A stretch of 5,101 bases of DNA from Syntrophaceae bacterium (GTDB taxonomy: Bacteria > Desulfobacterota > Syntrophia > Syntrophales > UBA5619), in the NCBI GenBank assembly GCA_023249795.1, contig JAHFBU010000144.1, positions 1 to 5,101 on the forward strand. The letters run 5' to 3'. The notes beneath the pieces are model-generated. The model did not search any database and was not told the origin of the DNA. It was given only the letters and a program-made list of their open reading frames with translations. Numbering within the stretch: the stretch's first letter is position 1; each line of letters begins with the position of its first letter. Both the position numbers and the translations under genes were made by a program. This document shows positions 1 to 5,101 of this stretch, one piece after another.

Positions 1-2
1 AC

Positions 3-563
3 GCCAAGAGCGTCCGGATGAAATCCGTGGAAGAGCTCAAACAACTGCGCGAAAACAACCTCGGCATCCTGTATTACGGCGTCGAAAGCGGCGATGACGA
101 GATCCGAACCGCAATCCACAAGGGTTCTTCGGCTGCGACCTGCATTGAAATGGGGCGACGGGTCAAGGAGGCGGGCATCCAGTTGTCGGTCACGGTTCTT
201 CTGGGCATCGGCGGCCGCGAGAAATCGCTCCGGCATGCCCGGGCAACGGGAGAGCTGTTGAGCGCCATGGACCCCGATTTTGTCGGGGCCCTGACGGTGA
301 TGCTTATTCCCGGAACACCGCTCCACGATGATTGTGTGAACGGGGCGTTTGAATTGCCCGACGCAACCGGGTTGCTCAGGGAATTGCGAGAGATGATCGC
401 CGCGACCGATCTGACGCGGGGCTATTTCTTCTCGAACCACGCCTCCAATTACCTGCCGGTCAAGGCGAAGCTGCCCAGCGGCAAGCAAAAGGCCCTCGAC
501 CTGATCGATGCGGCCCTGCGGGGAGAAATCAGTCTGAAGCCCGAGTGGCTGCGGGGTTTGTAA
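3..563 (+). CDS. Radical SAM protein, C-terminal part (truncated by left window edge)
   Basis: The frame is open from base 3, so 186 C-terminal residues are seen and the gene starts outside the window; the ATG at 18 is internal. Visible landmarks are YYGVESGDDEI followed by a helix with HKG (the GxESG-type strand after the cluster-binding half of the barrel), then AGIQLSVTVLLGIGG, then DFVGALTVMLIPGTPL, and near the end SNHASNYLPV. This order matches the C-terminal half of a COG1032-type radical SAM family of about 290 residues. The CxxxCxxC cluster motif would lie upstream and cannot be checked. Members use a 4Fe-4S cluster and S-adenosylmethionine for radical chemistry in the cytoplasm; the substrate of this one is unknown to me. 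It converges on the 621-1349 gene with a 57-bp gap. The radical SAM assignment is firm, any specific function is not. Confidence 0.88.
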   Translation, partial: AKSVRMKSVEELKQLRENNLGILYYGVESGDDEIRTAIHKGSSAATCIEMGRRVKEAGIQLSVTVLLGIGGREKSLRHARATGELLSAMDPDFVGALTVMLIPGTPLHDDCVNGAFELPDATGLLRELREMIAATDLTRGYFFSNHASNYLPVKAKLPSGKQKALDLIDAALRGEISLKPEWLRGL

Positions 564-599
564 ATGTAAACCCGTTCCCGATGATCCGTCGGCATTCCC

Positions 600-615
600 T
601 CCGGTAAATACCGGA
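600..615. terminator. Small palindrome between convergent genes, possible bidirectional terminator
   Basis: TCCGGTA and TACCGGA are exact inverted complements separated by AA, in the 57-bp gap between two convergent genes. The real loop would be about six bases (TAAATA on a TCCGG stem). The plus strand continues into a weakly T-rich stretch (CTATTTTA) but there is no proper U-run, so termination is inferred mainly from position. Confidence 0.3.
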
Positions 616-620
616 TCCAT

Positions 621-1349
621 CTATTTTACGGTGTACCCGCGGCCGTCGAGGCAGGCGGACATTGCCCGCTGATAGTCCGCGCGCTTCTCGATCTTCTGTG
701 ATTCGGGCGAAGCGCCGGGCGGCTGCGTCGGGTCAAAACCGGTCTGGCTAACCGCCCATTGGTGGCATGCATAACGATCGTCCGCCTTCTGTTTCTCGCT
801 CTGGCCTTGCCGGGGATAGATGAACATCTGGTCCGCCGGCGGCGGCGCCTGACTGACTTCCTCCTTCGGCGGCTCGACGACGACATAACCGTCCCCCCGG
901 TGCGCATAATAAACTTCATCGGCATAGTAGTAAGGTACACCGCCCAGCCAGACCGTCGTGTAGAAGGGGGGCAGGAAAGGCAAGAAGAGACCGATCGGAG
1001 GCATGGCGACCACAAAGTGCGACCCCTGCGGGCGGTACCATGCACCACCGGAGAAGTAGTACCGTGCGCCGCCGTGAACCACCACCCGGTGGTCGCGGGG
1101 CAATGCCCTGATTACCTGACCCCGGGCCGGGTAGGAACGGTCGTGGTGATATCGGGAATCCTGGACTTGGCGCATATCCGAACGGCGCATATCCGGTCGC
1201 ACAGCGACGGGACGCTGAAATGACTTATCGCGACCGGAACGATCAGGATGCGGCGCAGCCCACACCCATCCGGACAGCATTGTGCCCCACAACAGGGCCG
1301 CAATCAGCCCGAATGCAAAACACCGTTTGGTTCTATAATTGCGGTTCAT
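621..1349 (-). CDS. Exported DUF6515-like protein with C-terminal two-Cys domain
   Basis: 242 residues. The ATG at 1349 is preceded by a strong GGAGGAG (1356-1362). Residues 1-31 form a Sec signal peptide: basic MNRNYRTKR, hydrophobic FAFGLIAALLWGTML, likely cleavage near VWAA. Residues 33-80 are basic, polar and Met/Arg/His rich. Residues 86-160 hold an aromatic, Gly/Tyr-rich segment (VVVHGGARYYFSGGAWYRP, then a Pro-rich hydrophobic stretch, then GGVPYYYADEVYY) that resembles DUF6515 proteins. A Pro-rich linker leads to a C-terminal domain with FIYPRQGQS, YACHQWAVSQTGFDP (Cys195) and AMSACLDGRGY (Cys233), shared with the upstream lipoprotein. It probably acts in the periplasm or at the outer membrane; its function is unknown. 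It lies 48 bp behind the lipoprotein gene and is probably the last gene of that operon. The DUF6515 label is from memory of the pattern. Confidence 0.88.
   Translation of the reverse strand: MNRNYRTKRCFAFGLIAALLWGTMLSGWVWAAPHPDRSGRDKSFQRPVAVRPDMRRSDMRQVQDSRYHHDRSYPARGQVIRALPRDHRVVVHGGARYYFSGGAWYRPQGSHFVVAMPPIGLFLPFLPPFYTTVWLGGVPYYYADEVYYAHRGDGYVVVEPPKEEVSQAPPPADQMFIYPRQGQSEKQKADDRYACHQWAVSQTGFDPTQPPGASPESQKIEKRADYQRAMSACLDGRGYTVK
632..666 (-). repeat. 3' end homologous to 1409-1443 (paralogous gene ends)
   Basis: By eye these 35 bases match 1409-1443 at 31 positions. Both segments encode the terminal AMSACL(D/E)GRGY motif at the 3' ends of two adjacent genes. This is paralogy retained at the DNA level rather than a mobile repeat, but it could support recombination that removes one gene. 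Confidence 0.7.
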
Positions 1350-1397
1350 GGCTCTCTCCTCCGTAAAATCCGATCAGAGTTATCGATCAATATTCCC

Positions 1398-2021
1398 TCA
1401 CCGCACACTGTAGCCGCGGCCTTCGAGGCAGGCCGACATCGCCTGCCGGAAACCGGACGCTTCTTTATAAAGCCGGGCATCGCGTGTCCGATCTTGAGCG
1501 GCATAGGCTTCCTCCTGTTGGCGGGCGGATTCCGCCCTCGCCGAATCCGACGCGGCGCCGGCAATAGCCCCTCCGGATGCGCCGATCAGGGCGCCCCCCA
1601 GAGCGTGCCGCGGTCCGCCGATGAGCGCACCCAGCACTGCGCCGGCCACGGCCAGCGTAGCGGAGTCATGCCCCGGCGGCGGCATCGGCACGACCCGGAC
1701 GCGTTCGTCCGTCGGGATCGCCGACCGGCCCGGATCGAAACCGGTCTGCTGAACCGCCCAGTTGTAGCATTCGTAGTGATCGCGGGACTGCTGCTCGGCG
1801 GTCTGGCCCGCCTTCGGGTAAAAATAGACCTGCGTTGGAAGAACCTTCGGGGCCGCGACGGTCTGCCTGGGCACGTATCGAGGAATGGGCCGATAGGGTA
1901 CGGGATAACATGCCGACACCACAAGGACGGCCAGAAGAAGCGAAAACAAGACGAGGGCTACGGGCACCCGCCGTTCTGTCCGATGCCTACCGGACCTCTC
2001 CCCACATATCGAGATTTTCAT
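1398..2021 (-). CDS. Glycine-zipper outer-membrane lipoprotein
   Basis: 207 residues from the ATG at 2021. That start is chosen because GGAG (2029-2032) sits seven bases upstream and because it places a long basic n-region before the hydrophobic core VALVLFSLLLAVLV and lipobox VSAC, with Cys38 as the lipidated residue. Tyr follows Cys38, so no inner-membrane Asp signal is seen. Residues 39-65 are Pro/Tyr rich. Residues 66-97 (FYPKAGQT, then YECYNWAVQQTGFDP, with Cys85) and 191-207 (FRQAMSACLEGRGY, with Cys198) match the downstream paralogue. Between the halves lie a glycine zipper at about 122-157 (GAVLGALIGG and GGALIGASGGAIAG) and an Ala/Glu/Arg-rich helix. Glycine zippers pack or insert in membranes, so anchoring or oligomerisation at the outer membrane is likely. 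The specific role is unknown. Confidence 0.9.
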   Translation of the reverse strand: MKISICGERSGRHRTERRVPVALVLFSLLLAVLVVSACYPVPYRPIPRYVPRQTVAAPKVLPTQVYFYPKAGQTAEQQSRDHYECYNWAVQQTGFDPGRSAIPTDERVRVVPMPPPGHDSATLAVAGAVLGALIGGPRHALGGALIGASGGAIAGAASDSARAESARQQEEAYAAQDRTRDARLYKEASGFRQAMSACLEGRGYSVR

Positions 2022-2028
2022 TTTGATT

Positions 2029-2032
2029 CTCC
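2029..2032 (-). promoter_or_regulatory. Ribosome binding site fixing the lipoprotein start at 2021
   Basis: GGAG is followed by the seven-base spacer AATCAAA and then ATG. The frame stays open to an upstream start at 2081, but that would add 20 residues ahead of the signal peptide, so the internal start is preferred. Confidence 0.7.
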
Positions 2033-2190
2033 ATCGAGTAGTACAAGTTATCGAGCAAAGAGTGTGCCGCCTGCTTCCCACAAAAATGAAATTGCAGATA
2101 TGAGATTAACATTAAATATTTGCGTGCGAATAGCTTGCACCCTCACTAAACGCCCTACAGAAAAATATGGGTAAAAAATATCCGCTGTGC

Positions 2191-2219
2191 TATCCACCTG
2201 GGAACTATATATCCACCTG
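2191..2219. repeat. 10-bp direct repeat with 19-bp period, operator-like
   Basis: TATCCACCTG occurs exactly at 2191-2200 and 2210-2219; read on the minus strand it is CAGGTGGATA, nine bases, CAGGTGGATA. The period of 19 bp is close to two helical turns, so both copies face the same side of DNA. The spacer contains the -10-like TATAGT. It lies about 170 bp upstream of the lipoprotein start. A binding site for a tandem or dimeric regulator is possible but unproven. Confidence 0.4.
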
Positions 2220-2285
2220 CCGGCTTCTGACTTCTCTTGTTTCGCGCCCACGCCGTCGGAATGGCCTCCAATATGAACATAATGG

Positions 2286-2301
2286 TTGAGGGTCGCCTCA
2301 A
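2286..2301 (-). terminator. Six-bp hairpin at the stop codon of the Pro-rich gene
   Basis: TTGAGG and CCTCAA pair exactly across a four-base loop, and the stem includes the TGA stop of the 2298-2624 gene. There is no U-run after it on the minus strand, so it may be a weak terminator, a 3'-end stabilising hairpin, or chance. Confidence 0.25.
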
Positions 2302-2624
2302 TTCGGTTCACCTGCTGCGCCGCCAGGAGCGCCCGGTGCGGCTTCATTGGCCGGATCAGCCGAGGGCTCCTTGCCGGGGGTGTCCATGGCTTTTGGGGGA
2401 GGCACAGGGGGCGGCGGCTCTCCCGTGTCCGGACTGACGACATTTATCTCCGGTGCGCCTTCCGGCTCAGATTGATCTTGCGGTGGCGGCGGCGAAACCT
2501 GTTCCGGATCATTACCCCGCAACAACCTCTCCATGCCGAACTGCGCATATGCATTATCTGCCGAAGAGGAGATGAAAAGCCCGAACACAACCAAAACTGC
2601 CGCCGCATAAACGAGTGCCTTCAT
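2298..2624 (-). CDS. Small exported Pro-rich protein of unknown function
   Basis: 108 residues. The ATG at 2624 has AAGGAG (2631-2636) six bases upstream. Residues 1-27 are a clear Sec signal peptide (MKALVYAAAVLVVFGLFIS, cleavage predicted after AYA27). The mature part begins QFGMERLLRG and then becomes a low-complexity, acidic, Pro-rich tail (PPPPQDQSEPEG, EPPPPVPPP, then a Gly/Ala/Pro end). No folded domain, Cys or lipobox is seen; it looks like an unstructured periplasmic or surface tail. It starts two bases after the stop codon of the 60-codon ORF begins upstream (TAA, G, ATG), so its translation is probably coupled to that ORF and it probably shares the cupin transcript. I do not recognise a family. 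The signal peptide, ribosome site and tight spacing make it a likely real gene. Confidence 0.75.
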   Translation of the reverse strand: MKALVYAAAVLVVFGLFISSSADNAYAQFGMERLLRGNDPEQVSPPPPQDQSEPEGAPEINVVSPDTGEPPPPVPPPKAMDTPGKEPSADPANEAAPGAPGGAAGEPN

Positions 2625-2625
2625 C

Positions 2626-2808
2626 TTACTCTCCTTTCACCGGTAACCCTTCGACCACGGTTCTGTACTTTTCGTGAATCATCTTACGGTCAAACTCCCG
2701 GAACTCCATCAGCATCATCTGATCCTCTTCGTCTGTGAAGTAGGCCCTGGCGGCAGGGAAGAAGACTGTCTTCCTTCTTCTTATCCGAAAATCATCGCGG
2801 TTTGACAA
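2626..2808 (-). CDS. Hypothetical 60-codon ORF between cupin and Pro-rich genes
   Basis: The longest reading uses a TTG start at 2808, giving 60 residues and a 17-bp overlap with the cupin gene end. The first 13 codons include AGA AGA AGG, unlike neighbouring genes, and no good ribosome site precedes the TTG. The part from about residue 18 on looks more like real coding sequence: AYFTDEEDQMMLMEFREF and KMIHEKYRTVVEGLPVKGE, charged and probably helical, with G/C-biased third positions. An alternative start is ATG at 2718 behind GAGG (30 residues). The stop is one base from the ATG of the Pro-rich gene and its last codons contain that gene's ribosome site, so translational coupling is plausible. 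It has no signal peptide, membrane segment or recognised motif. It could be a small cytoplasmic protein, a decayed gene, or a leader for its neighbour. Confidence 0.45.
   Translation of the reverse strand: MSNRDDFRIRRRKTVFFPAARAYFTDEEDQMMLMEFREFDRKMIHEKYRTVVEGLPVKGE
2761..2773. repeat. Perfect short palindrome after the cupin gene
   Basis: GAAGAC, T, GTCTTC is an exact inverted repeat, and the AAG/CTT-rich flanks extend the pairing with a one-base bulge. It lies about 20 bp beyond the cupin stop, inside the 60-codon ORF. No U-run follows, so it is more likely an RNA-processing hairpin or chance than a terminator. Confidence 0.3.
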
Positions 2809-3259
2809 CGGTTACCGGCGCGCCGACAGTTCCTGCATAAAAGACGATGATCTCCGCGGGAACCTTTCCTTCATTGATGCCATAGTGCAGCGTGTTCACC
2901 ACCTCGACGATGGGATCTCCCGCCTTAAGATGCAGCGTCTTACCGTCCAAGGCCACGACCGTGAGTTCCCCGGTCAACAGCACGCCGGCATTGATCACCG
3001 GATGGCTGTGAGTCTCAAGCCGGGCTCCGGCGGGAATGCCGATCCGCAAAATCCTGATTTCAGGCTGACCCTGTGGATAGGCAGGCAAAGCCTCCCCATT
3101 CCAGCTTTGAGAACTCTTGACAAGTTCCTTGACAACGGGAGTCTTCTCGGCAACGGTTATCCCTCCCGCCTCCGGAGCGGCCTGCACCGTGGCACTGTAA
3201 AACAGCAAGAATAAAATCAAGGCAGGGACTAAGAGGATTCGGGTGGTTTGTTTTGTCAT
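2792..3259 (-). CDS. Periplasmic single-domain cupin protein
   Basis: 155 residues from the ATG at 3259. This start is preferred over upstream in-frame starts (GTG 3325, ATG 3322) because it begins a good Sec signal peptide (MTKQTTRILLVPALILFLLF, cleavage likely after VQA27); the ribosome site is weak (AAGG, seven bases away). Residues about 66-150 are a cupin beta-barrel. Motif 1 is G78, five residues, H84-S-H86, then PVIN, ending at G97; motif 2 is GDP at 114-116 and H125-YGI-N129. The three metal-ligand His are present but the usual Glu ligand of motif 1 is replaced (Asn90 or Ala91, depending on alignment). Cupins bind metals and act as enzymes or small-ligand binders; export suggests a periplasmic role, with the ligand unknown. 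It is the first gene of the leftward cluster, behind the promoter proposed at 3412-3439. Confidence 0.9.
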   Translation of the reverse strand: MTKQTTRILLVPALILFLLFYSATVQAAPEAGGITVAEKTPVVKELVKSSQSWNGEALPAYPQGQPEIRILRIGIPAGARLETHSHPVINAGVLLTGELTVVALDGKTLHLKAGDPIVEVVNTLHYGINEGKVPAEIIVFYAGTVGAPVTVVKPR

Positions 3260-3367
3260 GGGGTGGCCTTTTCTGTAGTTTGCAGTGACTGCCAGGGGCG
3301 AGGCGCATATCGCCCGCGACATCACCGCCCGTCCGGATCGATAGAGACCCTAACGCGTCAGCTTCTG

Positions 3368-3403
3368 CCGTACGAAATAGCAGAAGATTGCTGCTTCATA
3401 CGG
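3368..3403 (-). repeat. Imperfect 15-bp inverted repeat in the cupin leader
   Basis: CCGTACGAAATAGCA (3368-3382) and TGCTGCTTCATACGG (3389-3403) are inverted complements at 12 of 15 positions with a six-base loop. It begins about two bases downstream of the transcription start predicted from the adjacent promoter, so it would form a hairpin at the extreme 5' end of the cupin mRNA, or serve as an operator. An alternative overlapping pair, CTTCTGC (3362-3368) with GCAGAAG (3380-3386), is mutually exclusive with it. Confidence 0.45.
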
Positions 3404-3411
3404 GTGAGGCC

Positions 3412-3439
3412 AGTATGGGAAATTCCGCAATGTTGTCAA
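3412..3439 (-). promoter_or_regulatory. Sigma-70-like promoter for the cupin gene cluster
   Basis: On the minus strand a perfect -35 TTGACA (3434-3439) is followed after 16 bases by CATACT (3412-3417), matching the -10 consensus at four of six positions. The predicted start is an A near 3405, giving a leader of about 145 bases before the ATG at 3259. It sits in the only gap between the cupin and the upstream radical SAM gene, in the correct orientation. Confidence 0.55.
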
Positions 3440-3520
3440 GGTGTATTTTGATCGAGCGGATTGGCAGGGAGGAACTGCTATTTCGGCTTTGCCTATTTGA
3501 CGCTTATGGTCCGGTGCTCC

Positions 3521-3674
3521 GGGGACACGTTCCGATCCCTTCGGGCTTCCGGAACATGTCCCCAACATCCTTTCCTTTGGGAGTCCGGAACATGTCCCCG
3601 ACATCCTTTCCTTTGGGCTTCCGCATCACGTCCCCGATTTTTCCGATCCCTTCGGGAGTCCGGAACATGTCCCA
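3521..3674. repeat. 154-bp array of palindromic GGAACATGTCCC repeats
   Basis: Four direct units end in CCGGAACATGTCCCC or a variant, with unit ends at 3563, 3599, 3635 and 3674 (spacings 36, 36 and 39). An inverted copy, GGGGACACGTTCCG at 3521-3534, caps the left side, so the array has inverted ends (12 of 14 bases match). Units 1 and 4 carry a CCCTTCGGG lead and units 2 and 3 carry CCTTTCCTTTGGG, an a-b-b-a order; the junction triplet alternates CTT, AGT, CTT, AGT. Unit 3 is the most diverged (CCGCATCACGTCCCC). Spacings are multiples of three with no stops, which creates artificial ORFs on both strands. It lies 30 bp downstream of the radical SAM stop. It resembles REP/BIME-type intergenic repeats; no transposase is present. 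Confidence 0.8.
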
Positions 3675-3703
3675 GACGTATCTCGCTTGATTTATCTTTG
3701 GCG

Positions 3704-5101
3704 CTATTCCCCGAAGCTCGTCGCCGGCAAACCGGCAACGGCGGTCATGTCTGCTGCCTTCTCTTTTTTGCGCCTGGCGCAATGCGCCTTTTCCAGCGCG
3801 ATGGCCGCTTCATTCCTCTCTCGGAAGCAAGTGGGTTCATAGGTCATACCCGCGTCAAGGCGCGCCTCTTCCCGCTTCAGGGCAAACCAGGCAAACCGCC
3901 CGACAAGCGGGGTGATGATGCGCGTTTTCCAGCCGAATGCGGCGTAGATGTCCTGAAGCAGCCGATCGGCTTTTTCCATCAGGCGCGGATCGTTTCGATA
4001 CCACTTCCTCATGGCCCAGACAGCGCCCGCGTACGTGGATCGCAGCGGGAGCACCTCCCAGGCGACACGATTCCGGACGCGCCGGCGCGGATCATGTCGA
4101 TACTTCAACCAGCCGTTCAGAAGAACCCGGATCATCCGGAGCAGACTCGGACCGTTCACCGCAAAGTCCTTCCCGAAGGCATCCAGAAGATATTTTTCTT
4201 CCTGGCCATTCAGAATATGCGGGTGGCGGTAGTTGAAGCGATACTGACCGTGGGCGTCGGCAACGGGAAACTCCGTCTCCGGCAGGAGCGATCCATCCGC
4301 TTTGTGTTTCTCGTACAGGGGCGTCCCCGGAATCGGCGTGTAGAGCATGAACTGGTGGAAGACCGTTTCGTGGCTTACGGCATAGTCGATTATGGCGTCC
4401 ATATTCTCCGGCCTGTGGCTTTCAAGCCCGATGATCGATGAACCCAGGACGCGGATGCCGTGGTCCTGCAACTGTGTGACGAGCGCCCGCGTATCCACGC
4501 CTTGGAGCTTGTCGTAGGCGCTCTCCTCCCCTTCCAGCCCCATCCAGACCCAGCCGATCCCCAGCCTCACGAGCTGATCGATGGTATAGGATTGCAGAAC
4601 ACGTGCGGAGCTGAAGACATAGATAGCCCAGCTCTTGCCGCTTTCCTCCATCAGTTCCAGGAGACGGAGCGCCCGCTTCTTGTGGAGGAGAAAATTCTCA
4701 TCCAGCGTGAAAAAGGATTTCACCTTCAGCTTCTTTTCCATCTCGCACATGGCGGCAAAGAGTTCATCGCCAGTTTCGAAGAAATTGACGAACTTTCCTT
4801 TCCCGCCGAACAGGGCGGAGGTGGAGCAGAAGTTACAGCCCATCGGGCAGCCGACCGACGGTATCAGGATTGCCGCCGTGCCGCCGGGCCGGTTTCCGAG
4901 ATCGATCCCCATGATTCTTCCGCCGAACCCCGATATCGCCAAGGGGTGTTTTATAGGCCGTCGGTCGTCCTCGCCGAGGTAGCGCTGAAACCAGCGGATC
5001 CCCTCCCCTCGCACGATATGGTCCGCATCGATAATATCGGCAAGACCTTCCTTGTTGCTGATATGGCCGCCGATGATGATCGTCGCGGACGGCTGATGCC
5101 G
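3704..5101 (-). CDS. B12-binding-domain radical SAM protein (N-terminus beyond right window edge)
   Basis: The frame is open to base 5101, so 465 C-terminal residues are seen; the GTG at 5014 is internal because the codons before it encode the end of a cobalamin-binding (Rossmann) domain, with ATIIIGGHIS and DHIVRGEG. The radical SAM core follows: CPMGCNFC (window residues 85-92, bases 4826-4849) is the CxxxCxxC motif for the 4Fe-4S cluster, then FFTLDENFLL, MGLEGEE (about 187-193) and a strand and loop ending IPGTPLY (about 257-263). About 190 further residues form a basic, Arg/Trp-rich helical tail with LLNGWLKYRHDPRRR and KEEARL. Family knowledge says cytoplasmic S-adenosylmethionine radical chemistry assisted by cobalamin, often methylation or rearrangement. 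The substrate cannot be told. No U-run terminator is seen after it; the repeat array follows its stop. Confidence 0.92.
   Translation of the reverse strand, partial: RHQPSATIIIGGHISNKEGLADIIDADHIVRGEGIRWFQRYLGEDDRRPIKHPLAISGFGGRIMGIDLGNRPGGTAAILIPSVGCPMGCNFCSTSALFGGKGKFVNFFETGDELFAAMCEMEKKLKVKSFFTLDENFLLHKKRALRLLELMEESGKSWAIYVFSSARVLQSYTIDQLVRLGIGWVWMGLEGEESAYDKLQGVDTRALVTQLQDHGIRVLGSSIIGLESHRPENMDAIIDYAVSHETVFHQFMLYTPIPGTPLYEKHKADGSLLPETEFPVADAHGQYRFNYRHPHILNGQEEKYLLDAFGKDFAVNGPSLLRMIRVLLNGWLKYRHDPRRRVRNRVAWEVLPLRSTYAGAVWAMRKWYRNDPRLMEKADRLLQDIYAAFGWKTRIITPLVGRFAWFALKREEARLDAGMTYEPTCFRERNEAAIALEKAHCARRKKEKAADMTAVAGLPATSFGE

Larger units (their letters stand above)
2022..2297. other. Intergenic region upstream of the lipoprotein gene
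   Basis: This 276-bp gap separates the two gene groups. About 2085-2215 is clearly AT-richer than its surroundings, as expected of a promoter region. A minus-strand open frame crossing it is out of frame with both neighbours and looks non-coding. I find no good paired -35 and -10 boxes; the best -10-like hexamer is TATAGT on the minus strand (2204-2209) with a poor -35. Apart from the direct repeat at 2191-2219 and the small hairpin at its right edge I see nothing else. Confidence 0.55.

Noticed and set aside
759..1223. Plus-strand open frame of 154 codons
   Set aside because: Antisense to the DUF6515-like gene, Arg/Val-rich shadow composition and no motif.
1248..2174. Plus-strand open frame of 308 codons
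   Set aside because: It runs antisense across the lipoprotein gene and the start of the DUF6515-like gene, has no recognisable domain, and those minus-strand genes have signal peptides, ribosome sites and family motifs.
2048..2443. Minus-strand open frame of 131 codons across the intergenic gap
   Set aside because: It overlaps the Pro-rich gene out of frame and continues into AT-rich non-coding sequence; no ribosome site or domain is seen.
3521..3674. CRISPR array
   Set aside because: The spacing is short, the sequence between palindromes is itself repeated rather than unique, and no cas gene is nearby.
3350..3782. Repetitive open frames on both strands with GDMFRTPKGKDV or RNMSPTSFPLG peptides
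   Set aside because: They are translations of the array whose spacings are multiples of three; no ribosome site or non-repetitive domain supports them.
3461..4441. Plus-strand open frame of 326 codons
   Set aside because: It crosses the repeat array and then reads antisense through the radical SAM gene. Its length comes from stop-free repeats and GC-rich antisense sequence.
5012..5014. GTG at 5014 as the start of the radical SAM protein
   Set aside because: The frame continues upstream to the window edge and encodes a cobalamin-binding-domain end (ATIIIGG and DHIVRGEG), so the codon is an internal Val.

Overview
The window (GC-rich, roughly 57% by eye) reads as a chromosomal segment of an anaerobic Gram-negative bacterium, most plausibly a Desulfobacterota (delta-proteobacterial) relative. 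That placement is inference. It rests on two radical SAM genes of types common in anaerobes, several exported or lipid-anchored envelope proteins that imply an outer membrane, and a short palindromic repeat array of a style I associate with such genomes. No RNA gene, CRISPR array, phage gene or intact transposase is visible.

Layout: (1) 3-563, plus strand: the C-terminal part of a radical SAM protein cut by the left edge, converging on (2) a minus-strand block of five small envelope genes. In transcription order these are a periplasmic cupin (3259-2792), a 60-codon unknown ORF overlapping its end, a small exported Pro-rich protein (2624-2298), a 276-bp gap, a glycine-zipper lipoprotein (2021-1398) and a DUF6515-like exported protein (1349-621). 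The last two are paralogous over a bipartite Cys-containing domain and probably form one operon. The first three are tightly packed and probably share the promoter proposed at 3412-3439. (3) 3260-3703: a 444-bp intergenic stretch with that promoter, an inverted repeat at the predicted transcript 5' end, and a 154-bp array of palindromic repeats. (4) 3704-5101, minus strand: a B12-binding-domain radical SAM protein whose N-terminus lies beyond the right edge.

How the genes work together: all the proteins of the middle block except the 60-codon ORF carry a clear signal peptide or lipobox, so the block looks like an envelope module. No pathway can be read from it, and nothing ties it functionally to either radical SAM gene. 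The observations most worth a second look are the bipartite two-cysteine domain split by a glycine zipper in one paralogue, the symmetric repeat array at 3521-3674, the promoter-plus-hairpin leader of the cupin gene, and a 10-bp direct repeat with two-helical-turn spacing upstream of the lipoprotein. I see no convincing new multi-gene system.
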